37,905 bases of DNA, taken from assembly GCA_900316035.1 (NCBI GenBank), contig ONBI01000012.1, positions 1 to 37,905 of the forward strand. Direction: 5' to 3'. Below, piece after piece: positions 15,928-23,899 of this stretch. The position numbers were made by a program, and so were the translations under genes. How positions within the stretch are numbered: position 1 is the first letter of the stretch; every line of letters begins with the position of its first letter. Source of the DNA: an uncultured Eubacteriales bacterium. GTDB lineage: Bacteria; Bacillota_I; Bacilli_A; RFN20; CAG-288. Below the pieces are notes generated by a model. It was not told the origin of the DNA. It worked only from the letters and a program-made list of their open reading frames with translations, and ran no database searches.

Positions 15928-15953
15928 ACAGGTAGCTTAGGCTACCTGTTTTT
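15928..15953 (+). terminator. Terminator after the superoxide reductase gene
   Basis: ACAGGTAGC pairs with GCTACCTGT (9 bp, loop TTAG) and is followed by TTTTTCG. Confidence 0.9.
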
Positions 15954-16012
15954 CGTTGTTCAAGAACAGAATTTCTGCCTTTTATATATAAATAGGTAAG
16001 AGATAACAGTTG

Positions 16013-16026
16013 TGATAGCGTTTACA
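16013..16026 (+). promoter_or_regulatory. cre-like site upstream of the 710-residue lipoprotein gene
   Basis: TGATAGCGTTTACA differs from the cre consensus at one fixed base (T for the first A of AAN). It lies in the 313-base gene-free stretch 15906-16218, about 170 bases before the likely -10. The rest of that stretch is AT-rich with no further structure I can support. Confidence 0.4.
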
Positions 16027-16180
16027 TAAAATCTTTAAGCAATTAAAAATAGTGGTTTTTTGCCATATTTTTAAAATTTATTGCCTTTTTTCTTTCAAAA
16101 AAGATTGAATAAACCTTGAAATTAAGTTTCGTTTAAGAAAACTTGCTTCGGAAGGAGCAATTCATTTTTGAAAATGGTTT

Positions 16181-16189
16181 TGCCATAAT
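16181..16189 (+). promoter_or_regulatory. Extended -10 of the 710-residue lipoprotein gene
   Basis: TGCCATAAT matches an extended -10 element and lies 30 bases before the ATG. GGGAGG (16202-16207) is the ribosome binding site. Confidence 0.5.
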
Positions 16190-16218
16190 ATTCGTCATAT
16201 AGGGAGGGAAGCTAACTC

Positions 16219-18351
16219 ATGAAAAGAAAAATTTTATTAGCTTTAAGCCTTGTTGGTGTCGTAGCGTTGGGCTCGTGCGCCAATAACACTGATTCTTCTA
16301 GTCCTTCTTCGGAAAAGCAGTATCCGGATGTCACCGTCAGCACCAAGACGGCGACGGTTTCTGTCGAAAGAGGCGATTCTACTACTCTTCGTTTCCAGGT
16401 TGCCCGTCCGGCTGGTGACTCTACTGTCTCCAGCAAGGTCAACTTTACGGTTACCCAGGATGCGGAAATTCTCACTTATGATGAGAATGCTTTGAACGAA
16501 GTCACTCCGACTCTCAAGGTCACTGGTAACAAGGTCGGAACGGCCACTGTTACGGCAACTTCGGTTTCGAATCCGAATGCCACCGCTACGATCACCGTCA
16601 CGGTCACGAAGCGTATTCCGGAACTTGCCAAGGTCTGGACTTCGGTCATCTCTAACACCAACTACACCATCAAGACGCAGCGTGTCATCTCCGATGATGA
16701 AAAGGATGCTATTGAAGACGAGGCCGATAAGGATTCTGTCGATTATGAAATCACCAGAGTCACCGATAAGGCTGTCACTCAGCACCTTTATGATGGTGAC
16801 AAGGAAGTCGCTTACTACACTGCCGATAATGCGAAGACCCCGATGTATGCCGCCGATGAAGCTGGCACACTTTCGTTAATCGGTTATGGTCTTGATAAGA
16901 ATGGTTATGCAGTTCCGTTAGAAGAGAACATCTCTACCGGTGCTGTTACCGTTGGTTCCACTATCGCCCGTACCAATGCCGGTCTACTCAAGGCCAGCAA
17001 CTTTGCCGGTGCCGGCAAGAATGCGACTAGCCCGAACGATGTTTCCTTCGTCTATGGTTTACAGGCCATCAACCCGACTTGGTTTGCGAATATCGCTAAG
17101 GTCTCCGGAAACGAATACGAAATCAAGGGAACTTCCGACGATTACAATGCCCTTTATGTCGAAGTTTCTCTTTGGAACATCCTCGATCCGGTCGGCTATA
17201 TGAAGGCTTTAAGAACTTCTACGCAGTTCGTCGATATCGCCAATACGATCACGACCAAGATCACCGCTCTCTCTGCGGACTCCATCAAGATCGAAATCAC
17301 TGGCGATGATGCTTACACTGCCAGCGATGGTAACAAATATCCTCTCGATGTCGTCGCCACTCTCGAAGATGTCGGAACCACCGAGATTTCTAGTCCAGCT
17401 GGTTTAGCCACTGCCGAAGGTGAAAAACCGGATTTAGGAACGGAATTCAACCTTGCTGTCGCCGGTGCTCGGGGCGATAACTACATCATGTCGGAAGAGC
17501 ATTCTGTCACCATTGATAACAAACAGGAACTCACTCTTGCCACCAACTACTATTACACCAAGGATTATGTCTTCCTCTATCGTGATGCCACCTTCGTTTC
17601 GAACTACAACAAGTACATCGATTATCTCATCACGAATAAGCAGAAGAAAGACGATGGCTCTCTCTACACCGAAGCCGATAAGAATGAATATACCGGCGGT
17701 TTTGGTATGGCGCTTGTCAAAGGTGCGGATGGTATCTATCTCATCAACTATAACGGTGAATACACCACTACCGAAGCTAGCAAGGATGGAACGAGCACGA
17801 CCACTGAGGTTACCCATGCTGCTGGTTTCCAAGCCGAACCGGCAAATGCCTCTTTAGGTATTGCCGAGGGTGGTAAGTTCACTGGCACTACTGCAACTTC
17901 TACTGTTTCTGGTTTCATCGCTGCTAACGAAGATTGGAAGGATTTTTTCCCCGGCTATCTCACCAGCAATGGTCTCTTCGATTCCACTAAGGATGATATC
18001 TACCTTCTCTCTTCGACTGCAACGCAGATCTTTGAAGGTATGGATCCTATCTATTATTCCTTAGATCAGGCCGTCTTCAACGATGTTCTCACTCCTTACC
18101 TTGATTCTGCTTCTATCGCTAAGTATTCTGGCGCTACCATGTACATCGGTGGCTTCAGCATCAAGACCACTACCGACGAAAACAAGAAAGCCGTCTTAAG
18201 CTCTCTTGAACTCCTCGGCCTTTACAGCTCCGATGGTCGTAGCTTCCGTGGCTTCATCGGCGACTATTCTGATTTCGGCGCTGCCGATACCAAGAACCCG
18301 GTCAAGGATAGCATGGCTACCTTCATCGCCACTCTTGGTGCTTCGAAGTAA
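16219..18351 (+). CDS. Large surface lipoprotein with N-terminal Big_2-like domain
   Basis: The 710-residue exported protein has a lipobox (VVALGSC, Cys20), a Ser-rich linker, then an immunoglobulin-like bacterial domain at about residues 35-130 (VTVSTKTATVSVERGDSTTL to GTATVTATSV...ATITVTV). The remaining 580 residues are acidic, rich in Thr, Asp and Lys, and contain YTAS/YLTS-type repeats of turns but no motif I recognise. The gene stands alone between two terminators with its own promoter and a cre-like site. It may be a glycan- or peptide-binding surface protein; no function can be assigned. The start is supported by GGGAGG 11 bases upstream. Confidence 0.75.
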   Translation: MKRKILLALSLVGVVALGSCANNTDSSSPSSEKQYPDVTVSTKTATVSVERGDSTTLRFQVARPAGDSTVSSKVNFTVTQDAEILTYDENALNEVTPTLKVTGNKVGTATVTATSVSNPNATATITVTVTKRIPELAKVWTSVISNTNYTIKTQRVISDDEKDAIEDEADKDSVDYEITRVTDKAVTQHLYDGDKEVAYYTADNAKTPMYAADEAGTLSLIGYGLDKNGYAVPLEENISTGAVTVGSTIARTNAGLLKASNFAGAGKNATSPNDVSFVYGLQAINPTWFANIAKVSGNEYEIKGTSDDYNALYVEVSLWNILDPVGYMKALRTSTQFVDIANTITTKITALSADSIKIEITGDDAYTASDGNKYPLDVVATLEDVGTTEISSPAGLATAEGEKPDLGTEFNLAVAGARGDNYIMSEEHSVTIDNKQELTLATNYYYTKDYVFLYRDATFVSNYNKYIDYLITNKQKKDDGSLYTEADKNEYTGGFGMALVKGADGIYLINYNGEYTTTEASKDGTSTTTEVTHAAGFQAEPANASLGIAEGGKFTGTTATSTVSGFIAANEDWKDFFPGYLTSNGLFDSTKDDIYLLSSTATQIFEGMDPIYYSLDQAVFNDVLTPYLDSASIAKYSGATMYIGGFSIKTTTDENKKAVLSSLELLGLYSSDGRSFRGFIGDYSDFGAADTKNPVKDSMATFIATLGASK

Positions 18352-18379
18352 TTCTTCTCTCTATAAATCTGTTGAAAAG

Positions 18380-18408
18380 AATCGGCTGTCTTCGGACAGC
18401 CGATTTTC
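18380..18408 (+). terminator. Terminator after the 710-residue lipoprotein gene
   Basis: AATCGGCTGTC pairs with GACAGCCGATT (11 bp) around a TTCG tetraloop and is followed by TTCTT. Confidence 0.9.
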
Positions 18409-18418
18409 TTCCTTAAAA

Positions 18419-18727
18419 ATGAAACGTTGGCTTTATCAGGTTCTTGTCTATGTCTCTTTAACTCTCTTTCTAGTAGGCGGAATCTTCTTCATCTATGAAG
18501 TAGCAACCTCAGGAGAATTCAACTCCTGGGCCGTGGTTTCTCTCGTCGTAAATCTACTAGGTATTGTTCTCTTTGTCGTTAACCGTATTCTCTATTCTAT
18601 TTTCAAAAAGAGAGATCCGAGTAAATATGAGACCGTGGAGTGCCCTTATTGCCACGCCATCAACCGCAAAGGAGAACTTTTCTGTCATAAGTGCGGAAAA
18701 GAGCTAGAAAGCTCGAAAAAGCCGTAA
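18419..18727 (+). CDS. Small membrane protein with C-terminal zinc ribbon
   Basis: The 102-residue protein has two membrane helices (about residues 7-26 and 37-59), a basic loop (FKKRDPSKY) and a cytoplasmic zinc ribbon, CPYC...CHKC (Cys75, Cys78, Cys89, Cys92). The ATG at 18419 is the only start that yields this membrane protein; the frame continues upstream into the preceding gene but has no sense there. It begins 11 bases after the preceding terminator and lacks a Shine-Dalgarno, so its expression may depend on read-through or on a leaderless message. The function is unknown; such proteins are common orphans in Firmicutes. Confidence 0.72.
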   Translation: MKRWLYQVLVYVSLTLFLVGGIFFIYEVATSGEFNSWAVVSLVVNLLGIVLFVVNRILYSIFKKRDPSKYETVECPYCHAINRKGELFCHKCGKELESSKKP

Positions 18728-18733
18728 AAAATC

Positions 18734-18762
18734 TTGTTAAGGGTTATACCTTGTGGTATAGT
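18734..18762 (+). promoter_or_regulatory. rpmE promoter
   Basis: TTGTTA, a 17-base spacer and TATAGT form a good vegetative promoter. The spacer and -10 also contain the palindrome TATACC/GGTATA. Confidence 0.7.
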
Positions 18763-18774
18763 TTTACTTGCTTG

Positions 18775-18791
18775 ATACGATAGCGTCGTAT
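18775..18791 (+). promoter_or_regulatory. Hairpin in the rpmE leader
   Basis: ATACGA pairs with TCGTAT around TAGCG in the roughly 50-base leader, upstream of the AGGAGG. L31 leaders that bind the protein for autoregulation are known in several phyla; whether this short hairpin is one is not shown. Confidence 0.35.
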
Positions 18792-18820
18792 TTAAGCCGG
18801 ATTGTCAGGAGGAAATTAAA

Positions 18821-19033
18821 ATGAAAAAAGGCATCCATCCGAAATATTATCGCGCTAAGGTTACCTGCATGACCTGTGGCAACACTTTCGAAGTCGGTTC
18901 TACGCAGCCCGAACTCAGAGTTGATACTTGCTCTAAGTGCCATTCTTTCTATACTGGTAAGATCAACGTCACTGCCGATACCGGCCGTGTCGCTAAGTTC
19001 CGCAAGAAGCTCGAAACTGCCCAGGGCAAGTAA
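18821..19033 (+). CDS. rpmE: 50S ribosomal protein L31, zinc-binding form
   Basis: The 70-residue ribosomal protein is of the C+ type, with two CxxC pairs: Cys16/Cys19 (CMTC) and Cys37/Cys40 (CSKC). The N-terminus KKGIHPKYYRAKVTC and the HSFYTGK segment are diagnostic. AGGAGG lies 9 bases before the ATG. Presence of the zinc form suggests that zinc-limitation paralogues, if any, are elsewhere. Confidence 0.98.
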   Translation: MKKGIHPKYYRAKVTCMTCGNTFEVGSTQPELRVDTCSKCHSFYTGKINVTADTGRVAKFRKKLETAQGK

Positions 19034-19069
19034 GCTTTTCTACTTACTTTTATCGAATTGGAAACGAAT

Positions 19070-19102
19070 GCGGTTGAAGGGTACTTCGACCGCTTTTCTT
19101 TT
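19070..19102 (+). terminator. Terminator after rpmE
   Basis: GCGGTTGAAG pairs with CTTCGACCGC (10 bp with one U-G pair, loop GGTA) and is followed by TTTTCTTTTT. Confidence 0.88.
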
Positions 19103-19126
19103 TGGTTATTTCCTCATGGAATAAAG

Positions 19127-19132
19127 TAAAAT
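19127..19132 (+). promoter_or_regulatory. -10 box giving a leaderless mRNA for the 919-residue gene
   Basis: TAAAAT ends 8 bases before the ATG at 19141 and there is no Shine-Dalgarno (the intervening bases are AGAGCAGT). A start at the usual distance falls within a base or two of the ATG, so the message would be leaderless. Confidence 0.4.
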
Positions 19133-19140
19133 AGAGCAGT

Positions 19141-21900
19141 ATGAACGAAAACCAAAACTCTTCCCATCTGGATTTTCTCTCCCTTTATAAAGAGAGCCGT
19201 AATCTTCTCTCTTTTTCGTTTGTCGAAGAAGAAGAAGAATATACAAACGAAGCTTCTCTTTTTGAACAGGGTGGACTTTTACCTGTTTCTTTATTAAAAG
19301 GAGAAGTCGTTTCAACTTCTTATCTTTATGAAACCGAGGAGAAAAGAGGTACCCCTCTTTTCTTTGATGTAATTGAAAAAGAAAAAGACGGATTCCATAA
19401 ACGAGGAGACGGAACCATCAATGAGATGGCTCTTGTGGTTCTCGATGCCTATGGAATCCATTTTGAAGAAGAAAAGCTTTCTCCTTCCTATGTTTCCCAT
19501 CTCTTTGAAAACCGGCCTATCAATAGCAAGCTGGAATTAAGAACCGGTCTTCGTTTTTATCCTCATAAGGTTCTTCTCTATTCTTCTCTTTATCCTTTCC
19601 TAAGAGATGTCATCGCCGGAAAAGAAATAGATCCGAAATTCGAAGCTCTATTCCGTGATGTCAAAAAGGAAGAGTCCGAAAAGAAAATCAACGAAGAATC
19701 CGTAGGTCCTTTCGGAAGATTAGATCGAATCTTCATAAGACTGTCTTCCTATGGAGGTGCAAAAGTCACTCTTCAGGGAGAAGAAGTCGAAAAGCATTTC
19801 CTCTCCCGTTTATTGAATAGTTTCTTGGGAGAAAGGAAAACCATCGCTTTCTTCTCTTCAGAAAAAGATAGAGATATTCTCAAAGAGAAACTCTCTTCGC
19901 TCGGTTATGGTCCTCTTATCGATTTTGAAAAGAATTCTTCTCTTCTTCCTTTACCAGATCCAAAAAGTCTCAGCGAAGAAAGAAAGAACAGAATCACTGC
20001 GGAACGTTATTTCTCCTTCCGTGCTAAGAAGAAACAGTGCTATGTCTATCCGAAAGATTTTTCGGATTCTTCTTTCTGGGAACCGTTTTTAGTGGAGCAG
20101 TTCAACTCTTTTAAACCTTATCCTCTTTCCTTAGCCGATTATTCCGAAGAAGCCTTTGAAGCAGATAAAAAAGCTCTTGATACCATCGAAGGATTAAAGA
20201 GTATTACTTCTTCTTACGTGCTAGATCATCCTTTCTTCGGTCTTACCGCAGACGATAGCAGAGAGACTTTCTCTGCCCTGCAATTGGCCTTTATCGAGAT
20301 TGGAAAAGACCTACAGACCTTGAAAGAAGCTATTGTTTCTTCCGATTCTCTGAAGGGTTATTCTCTACCTTTAGAAAAAGGCAAGGAGATAGAAACACTC
20401 GAAGAAGATGGTGCCGTATTATCCGGATATAACGGATTCCCGAAGAAGTACTTCCGTCTCAATCAGGATGCCGAACAGAAGTATTCTTTAGCCAGTCTGA
20501 AGAAAGAATATCAGTCTCTTTCTTCTTCCAAACTCTATCTGATCAAACTCTGCGGAGAAGATTTCCTCAAGGAGGATTTCCCGTCTCTATTAGAAGATTA
20601 CCACAGCAAGAATCTCTTCCGTCATAACAGAGCCAGACGGAAAATCGGCTCTTATCTGAAAGACCATAAAAAGAAAGATATCGACCTTCTCACCGAAGTC
20701 ATGGAAGCCTATCAGGAAGCCAAAGACAACATTGCTTCTTCCCGTAAAGATTACGAAGAAGTTTACGGAGACGATCTTTCCAATATGAACGAAGTTGTTG
20801 AGATTGAAAGCAACGTCGCCTATATTCTCTCTTTCCGCAAACGCGGAAAAGAGAATCCGGATTTCAATCTTGAAAATCCCTGGATCAAGAAAGTAATCCG
20901 CGATAAGGATTTCCGTACCTCGGTTTTGAATGATATCAAAAAGATTACGACCGCCTACTCCGCTTTAGAAACCAAGATGAAAGAAGTACAGGGAGAGTTT
21001 AGGGATCGCAGAGATGCCTCTTCTTGGAAGGATTATTCTTTTGAAGACATCGACTCCTTCTTTAAATCTACAAGAACTCTCACTTACGAAGAATATAAAG
21101 AGTATCTTACCTTCCGTGATGCCTTCCGATCTTCCTCTCTCTTACTACAAAGAACCATCCGTCGCTACGAAGACGAAAAAAGGCCTCTGAAGAGCTTGAA
21201 GCAGGAATACCTATATTCTCTCGGAGTCGCTTATTTTCTCAAAGGAACAAAGGCTTTTGCCCCTTATGAGAAGGATTACGATAAAGTGGCAAGTTCCTAC
21301 TATGCTTCTTTAACCACGTATTCTTCTATGCTTCCGGATCATAACTATGCTTATCTTTATGATGCGTTATCCGAGAAGAAAGAAGAAACTATTACTTTGA
21401 AATTCTTCACCCCGGAAGAAGCTATCTCCTTAAAAGAAGATTCCTTTGATCTGGTTGTCCTAGTCAATTCTTCTTCCTTCTCCTCCGCCGAACTTCTCTC
21501 CCTCTTAAAAGTCGGAAAAGAGAACTTGGCTCTTGCTTTTGATTCGAAAGCCGATAAACGTTTCTTCGGTTATCACGAAACCCTTCTCAACCGAAATCTC
21601 TACCGAAGAACTTTCCCGTTTGAAAAGATCACCAACAGTTATCTTTCTTTCTTAGAGGAAGAAGCAAAGAAACACGGATTCACTCTGAAACAGGATGACC
21701 CACGATATCCTTTGATCTTAGAAAAAGACGGCAAAGAAGAAGCCCTTCTTCCCGATATTCTGATTCCGTATCAGGAAGTAGCACAGTCCATCCAAGAATA
21801 TACCGAAGGTCTTTCCTATTACACCGGACTGGCATTAGTCGAGTTCGACGCCTACGCTTTCCTCGAATACCCAGATCATCTCTTCACCTTGCTTGCATAA
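19141..21900 (+). CDS. Large protein resembling an inactivated SF1 helicase (COG1112/DUF4011-like)
   Basis: The 919-residue cytosolic protein is very rich in Lys, Glu and Ser and has no signal peptide. Two segments follow the layout of large SF1 helicases. The first is LDRIFIRLSSYGGAKVTLQG at about residues 194-213, followed by a lysine-rich helix and TIAFFSSEKDRDILKEKLSSLGYG; in helicases the matching stretch is an LQGPPGTGKSQT P-loop and a VSEKRAALDVVYRRL helix. Here the P-loop is LQGEEVEKHF (211-220). The second is FTPEEAISLKEDSFDLVVLVNSSS at about 756-779, where helicases have FDLVIFDEASQ; it is followed by LALAFDSKADK in place of VVVGDSKQ. So both Walker motifs are lost while the surroundings persist. 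A second RecA domain is not visible; the C-terminal 100 residues are unassigned. Family call is by eye only. Confidence 0.5.
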   Translation: MNENQNSSHLDFLSLYKESRNLLSFSFVEEEEEYTNEASLFEQGGLLPVSLLKGEVVSTSYLYETEEKRGTPLFFDVIEKEKDGFHKRGDGTINEMALVVLDAYGIHFEEEKLSPSYVSHLFENRPINSKLELRTGLRFYPHKVLLYSSLYPFLRDVIAGKEIDPKFEALFRDVKKEESEKKINEESVGPFGRLDRIFIRLSSYGGAKVTLQGEEVEKHFLSRLLNSFLGERKTIAFFSSEKDRDILKEKLSSLGYGPLIDFEKNSSLLPLPDPKSLSEERKNRITAERYFSFRAKKKQCYVYPKDFSDSSFWEPFLVEQFNSFKPYPLSLADYSEEAFEADKKALDTIEGLKSITSSYVLDHPFFGLTADDSRETFSALQLAFIEIGKDLQTLKEAIVSSDSLKGYSLPLEKGKEIETLEEDGAVLSGYNGFPKKYFRLNQDAEQKYSLASLKKEYQSLSSSKLYLIKLCGEDFLKEDFPSLLEDYHSKNLFRHNRARRKIGSYLKDHKKKDIDLLTEVMEAYQEAKDNIASSRKDYEEVYGDDLSNMNEVVEIESNVAYILSFRKRGKENPDFNLENPWIKKVIRDKDFRTSVLNDIKKITTAYSALETKMKEVQGEFRDRRDASSWKDYSFEDIDSFFKSTRTLTYEEYKEYLTFRDAFRSSSLLLQRTIRRYEDEKRPLKSLKQEYLYSLGVAYFLKGTKAFAPYEKDYDKVASSYYASLTTYSSMLPDHNYAYLYDALSEKKEETITLKFFTPEEAISLKEDSFDLVVLVNSSSFSSAELLSLLKVGKENLALAFDSKADKRFFGYHETLLNRNLYRRTFPFEKITNSYLSFLEEEAKKHGFTLKQDDPRYPLILEKDGKEEALLPDILIPYQEVAQSIQEYTEGLSYYTGLALVEFDAYAFLEYPDHLFTLLA

Positions 21901-21944
21901 AAAACTTCCTGCCCCTACACAACAGTAAGGAACAGGAAGTTTTT
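21900..21944. terminator. Bidirectional terminator between the 919-residue gene and oppF
   Basis: AAAAACTTCCTG pairs with CAGGAAGTTTTT (12 bp), with T-runs on both strands. It ends the opp operon from the other side. Confidence 0.92.
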
Positions 21945-21946
21945 CT

Positions 21947-23899
21947 TTAGTACTCTAAGCCTTTGGCTTTACGCTCCGCTTCTTTACGGGCGTTTTCGAC
22001 ATCGTCCTGCTTGATCATCTCGCGGTACTTAGCGATTTCGGCACTGTTAGCTAAAACGAAGTGACCGGGGACAATCTCCTGGAACTTCGGCTGTTCACGG
22101 GAATAGTCGTGTTCCGTCTTCGGATTGTAGAGAATACGTTTACGCTGCTTCTCATAATACGGATCCGGCTTCGGAATCGCAGAGAGAAGCGCTCTCGTAT
22201 ACGGATGAAGCGGATGGGCGAAGAGCTCATCGCTCGATGCCATCTCGACCATCTCACCGAAATACATGACGGCGATACGGTCGCAGAAGTATTTGACGAC
22301 GGATAAGTCATGGGCGATGAACATCAACGTCAGACCGTGGTTGACCTTGAGATCATTGAGAAGGTTGATGATCTGCGCACGGATAGAGACATCCAGAGCG
22401 GAGATCGGTTCATCGCAGATAAGGAACTCCGGATTCATGACAACGGCGCGGGCGATACCGATACGCTGTCTCTGACCACCCGAGAATTCGTTCGGGTAAC
22501 GGGAGCAGTAATCGGCGATAAGTCCGACTTCTTCCAAGACTTCGCAGGCTTTCTTATGGTTCTCCTGCCGGTTGTGGAAGCCTTGGATCTTCAAGCCTTC
22601 CTGAATAATATCTTCGACGGTCATACGAGGGTCGAGAGAATCGATAGGATCCTGGAAGATCATCTGCATCTTGCTCATCAGCTTGCGGTTGACATGGGAG
22701 TCATCGTACTTGATCTGAGCAATCTTCTGTTTCTGAAGCTTGGTCCAGGCTTTCTGCTGCAGCTTGAGCTCGTTGATCTTCGCGTCATAACGGGCGCGGA
22801 TCTGACTGGCGGCCGCTTTGCCTTCGTCCGTACCTTCATCGGCAGAAGAATTTTCCAATTCAATCGCTTCCTGAGCACGGAGCTCTTTGATCTTGTTCTT
22901 GGTATGGATCTCAGACCATTTGATTTCCTTCTCGTTCCAACGGCTACCCGCAGCAACGCGGTAACCCTTGAAGTAGACGGAACCGGAAGTCACATGGTAA
23001 AGACGGATAAGAGAACGGCCGGTCGTGGTCTTACCGCAGCCGGATTCACCGACCAGACCGAAGCATTCGCCTTTCTTGATATCAAAGGAGACATCATGAA
23101 CGGCTTTGAGCTTCTTATGCTGTCCCATCGGGAAGAACATCTTCAGATGGCGAACCGAGACCAGGATGTTGTTATCGACTAAATCCTGACGATAGGTGAC
23201 GAAAGTGTTATCTTCAATCGCCTTCGAATAGACAAAGAAATAGTTGACGACAACTAAGATAGCCGCTGTAAGAAGAACAATGCCGACAAGGATTGCTCCT
23301 ACTCCTAAGCTATAGGTGTTATGGACAATAGAGGTAGAAGCTCTCTTGACTAATCCTAAGACCGAAGAGGAAGAAGAGGAAGTCGAGTTACCGAGATCGG
23401 AATTATAGTCAGTCGAGACAAATCCGCATAAAGGAAGAGTGCAGAAAGAGAAGATGCCGCTTAAGGCTAATAACACCGCTCCGATAAACCCAAGAGCATA
23501 CGTCTTCTCCATCACATAGACATAAGCGATGAGGAAGAACGCGAGGAAAGTGAAGAGGAAACCGGCAAAGAGGCCACCCGACATCGATACATGGATCAAG
23601 GTAGGTAAGGAAGCTCCCTCATACATACGGTCGGCCGCATAGATGTTTCCGCCGAAGATGAGGTTATAACCGGAATAGTTGATGGAATAGGTTTCCTGAA
23701 TACCGTTGACGGTCGTATCGTAAGAAAGATGAGCAAAAGGAATAAGCAAAAACAGAAGAGTGAGAAGAATCAATCCTAACGCGATAGCAAGATAGATGTT
23801 TTCCTTCAGGTGTTTCTGAATGATCTTCCAGGCGTTATAGGTCGGAAGAGGAACATTCTTCGCTTGTTCAGGGAGATGCTGTTTCTGTTCTTCAGTCAT
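21947..23899 (-). CDS. oppF: Oligopeptide ABC transporter ATPase OppF with fused N-terminal membrane domain
   Basis: The 650-residue protein is about twice the usual OppF size. Residues 1-235 are a membrane domain with helices near 34-54, 108-129, 133-155 and 198-223; helix 1 is followed by an apparent extracytoplasmic segment with Tyr/Asn-rich sequence, and a Ser-rich loop lies at 173-179. The ATPase starts at about 245: Walker A GESGCGKTT (284-292), then a charged helical insertion (about 318-410, rich in Lys, Glu, Gln), then the Q-loop MIFQDPIDSLDP (Gln416), the signature FSGGQRQR (472-479), Walker B FLICDEP (492-498) and the H-loop FIAHD. The HPYTRALLSAIP segment is typical of OppF. It overlaps oppD by 8 bases (ATGACTGA), so the two are co-translated. 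All catalytic motifs are intact. Confidence 0.93.
   Translation of the reverse strand: MTEEQKQHLPEQAKNVPLPTYNAWKIIQKHLKENIYLAIALGLILLTLLFLLIPFAHLSYDTTVNGIQETYSINYSGYNLIFGGNIYAADRMYEGASLPTLIHVSMSGGLFAGFLFTFLAFFLIAYVYVMEKTYALGFIGAVLLALSGIFSFCTLPLCGFVSTDYNSDLGNSTSSSSSSVLGLVKRASTSIVHNTYSLGVGAILVGIVLLTAAILVVVNYFFVYSKAIEDNTFVTYRQDLVDNNILVSVRHLKMFFPMGQHKKLKAVHDVSFDIKKGECFGLVGESGCGKTTTGRSLIRLYHVTSGSVYFKGYRVAAGSRWNEKEIKWSEIHTKNKIKELRAQEAIELENSSADEGTDEGKAAASQIRARYDAKINELKLQQKAWTKLQKQKIAQIKYDDSHVNRKLMSKMQMIFQDPIDSLDPRMTVEDIIQEGLKIQGFHNRQENHKKACEVLEEVGLIADYCSRYPNEFSGGQRQRIGIARAVVMNPEFLICDEPISALDVSIRAQIINLLNDLKVNHGLTLMFIAHDLSVVKYFCDRIAVMYFGEMVEMASSDELFAHPLHPYTRALLSAIPKPDPYYEKQRKRILYNPKTEHDYSREQPKFQEIVPGHFVLANSAEIAKYREMIKQDDVENARKEAERKAKGLEY

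Noticed and set aside
22310..23182. Long open frame of 290 codons antisense to oppF
   Set aside because: It is the complement of a well-supported gene with intact ABC motifs and has no family features or start signals of its own. Long antisense frames are a by-product of the codon use here.
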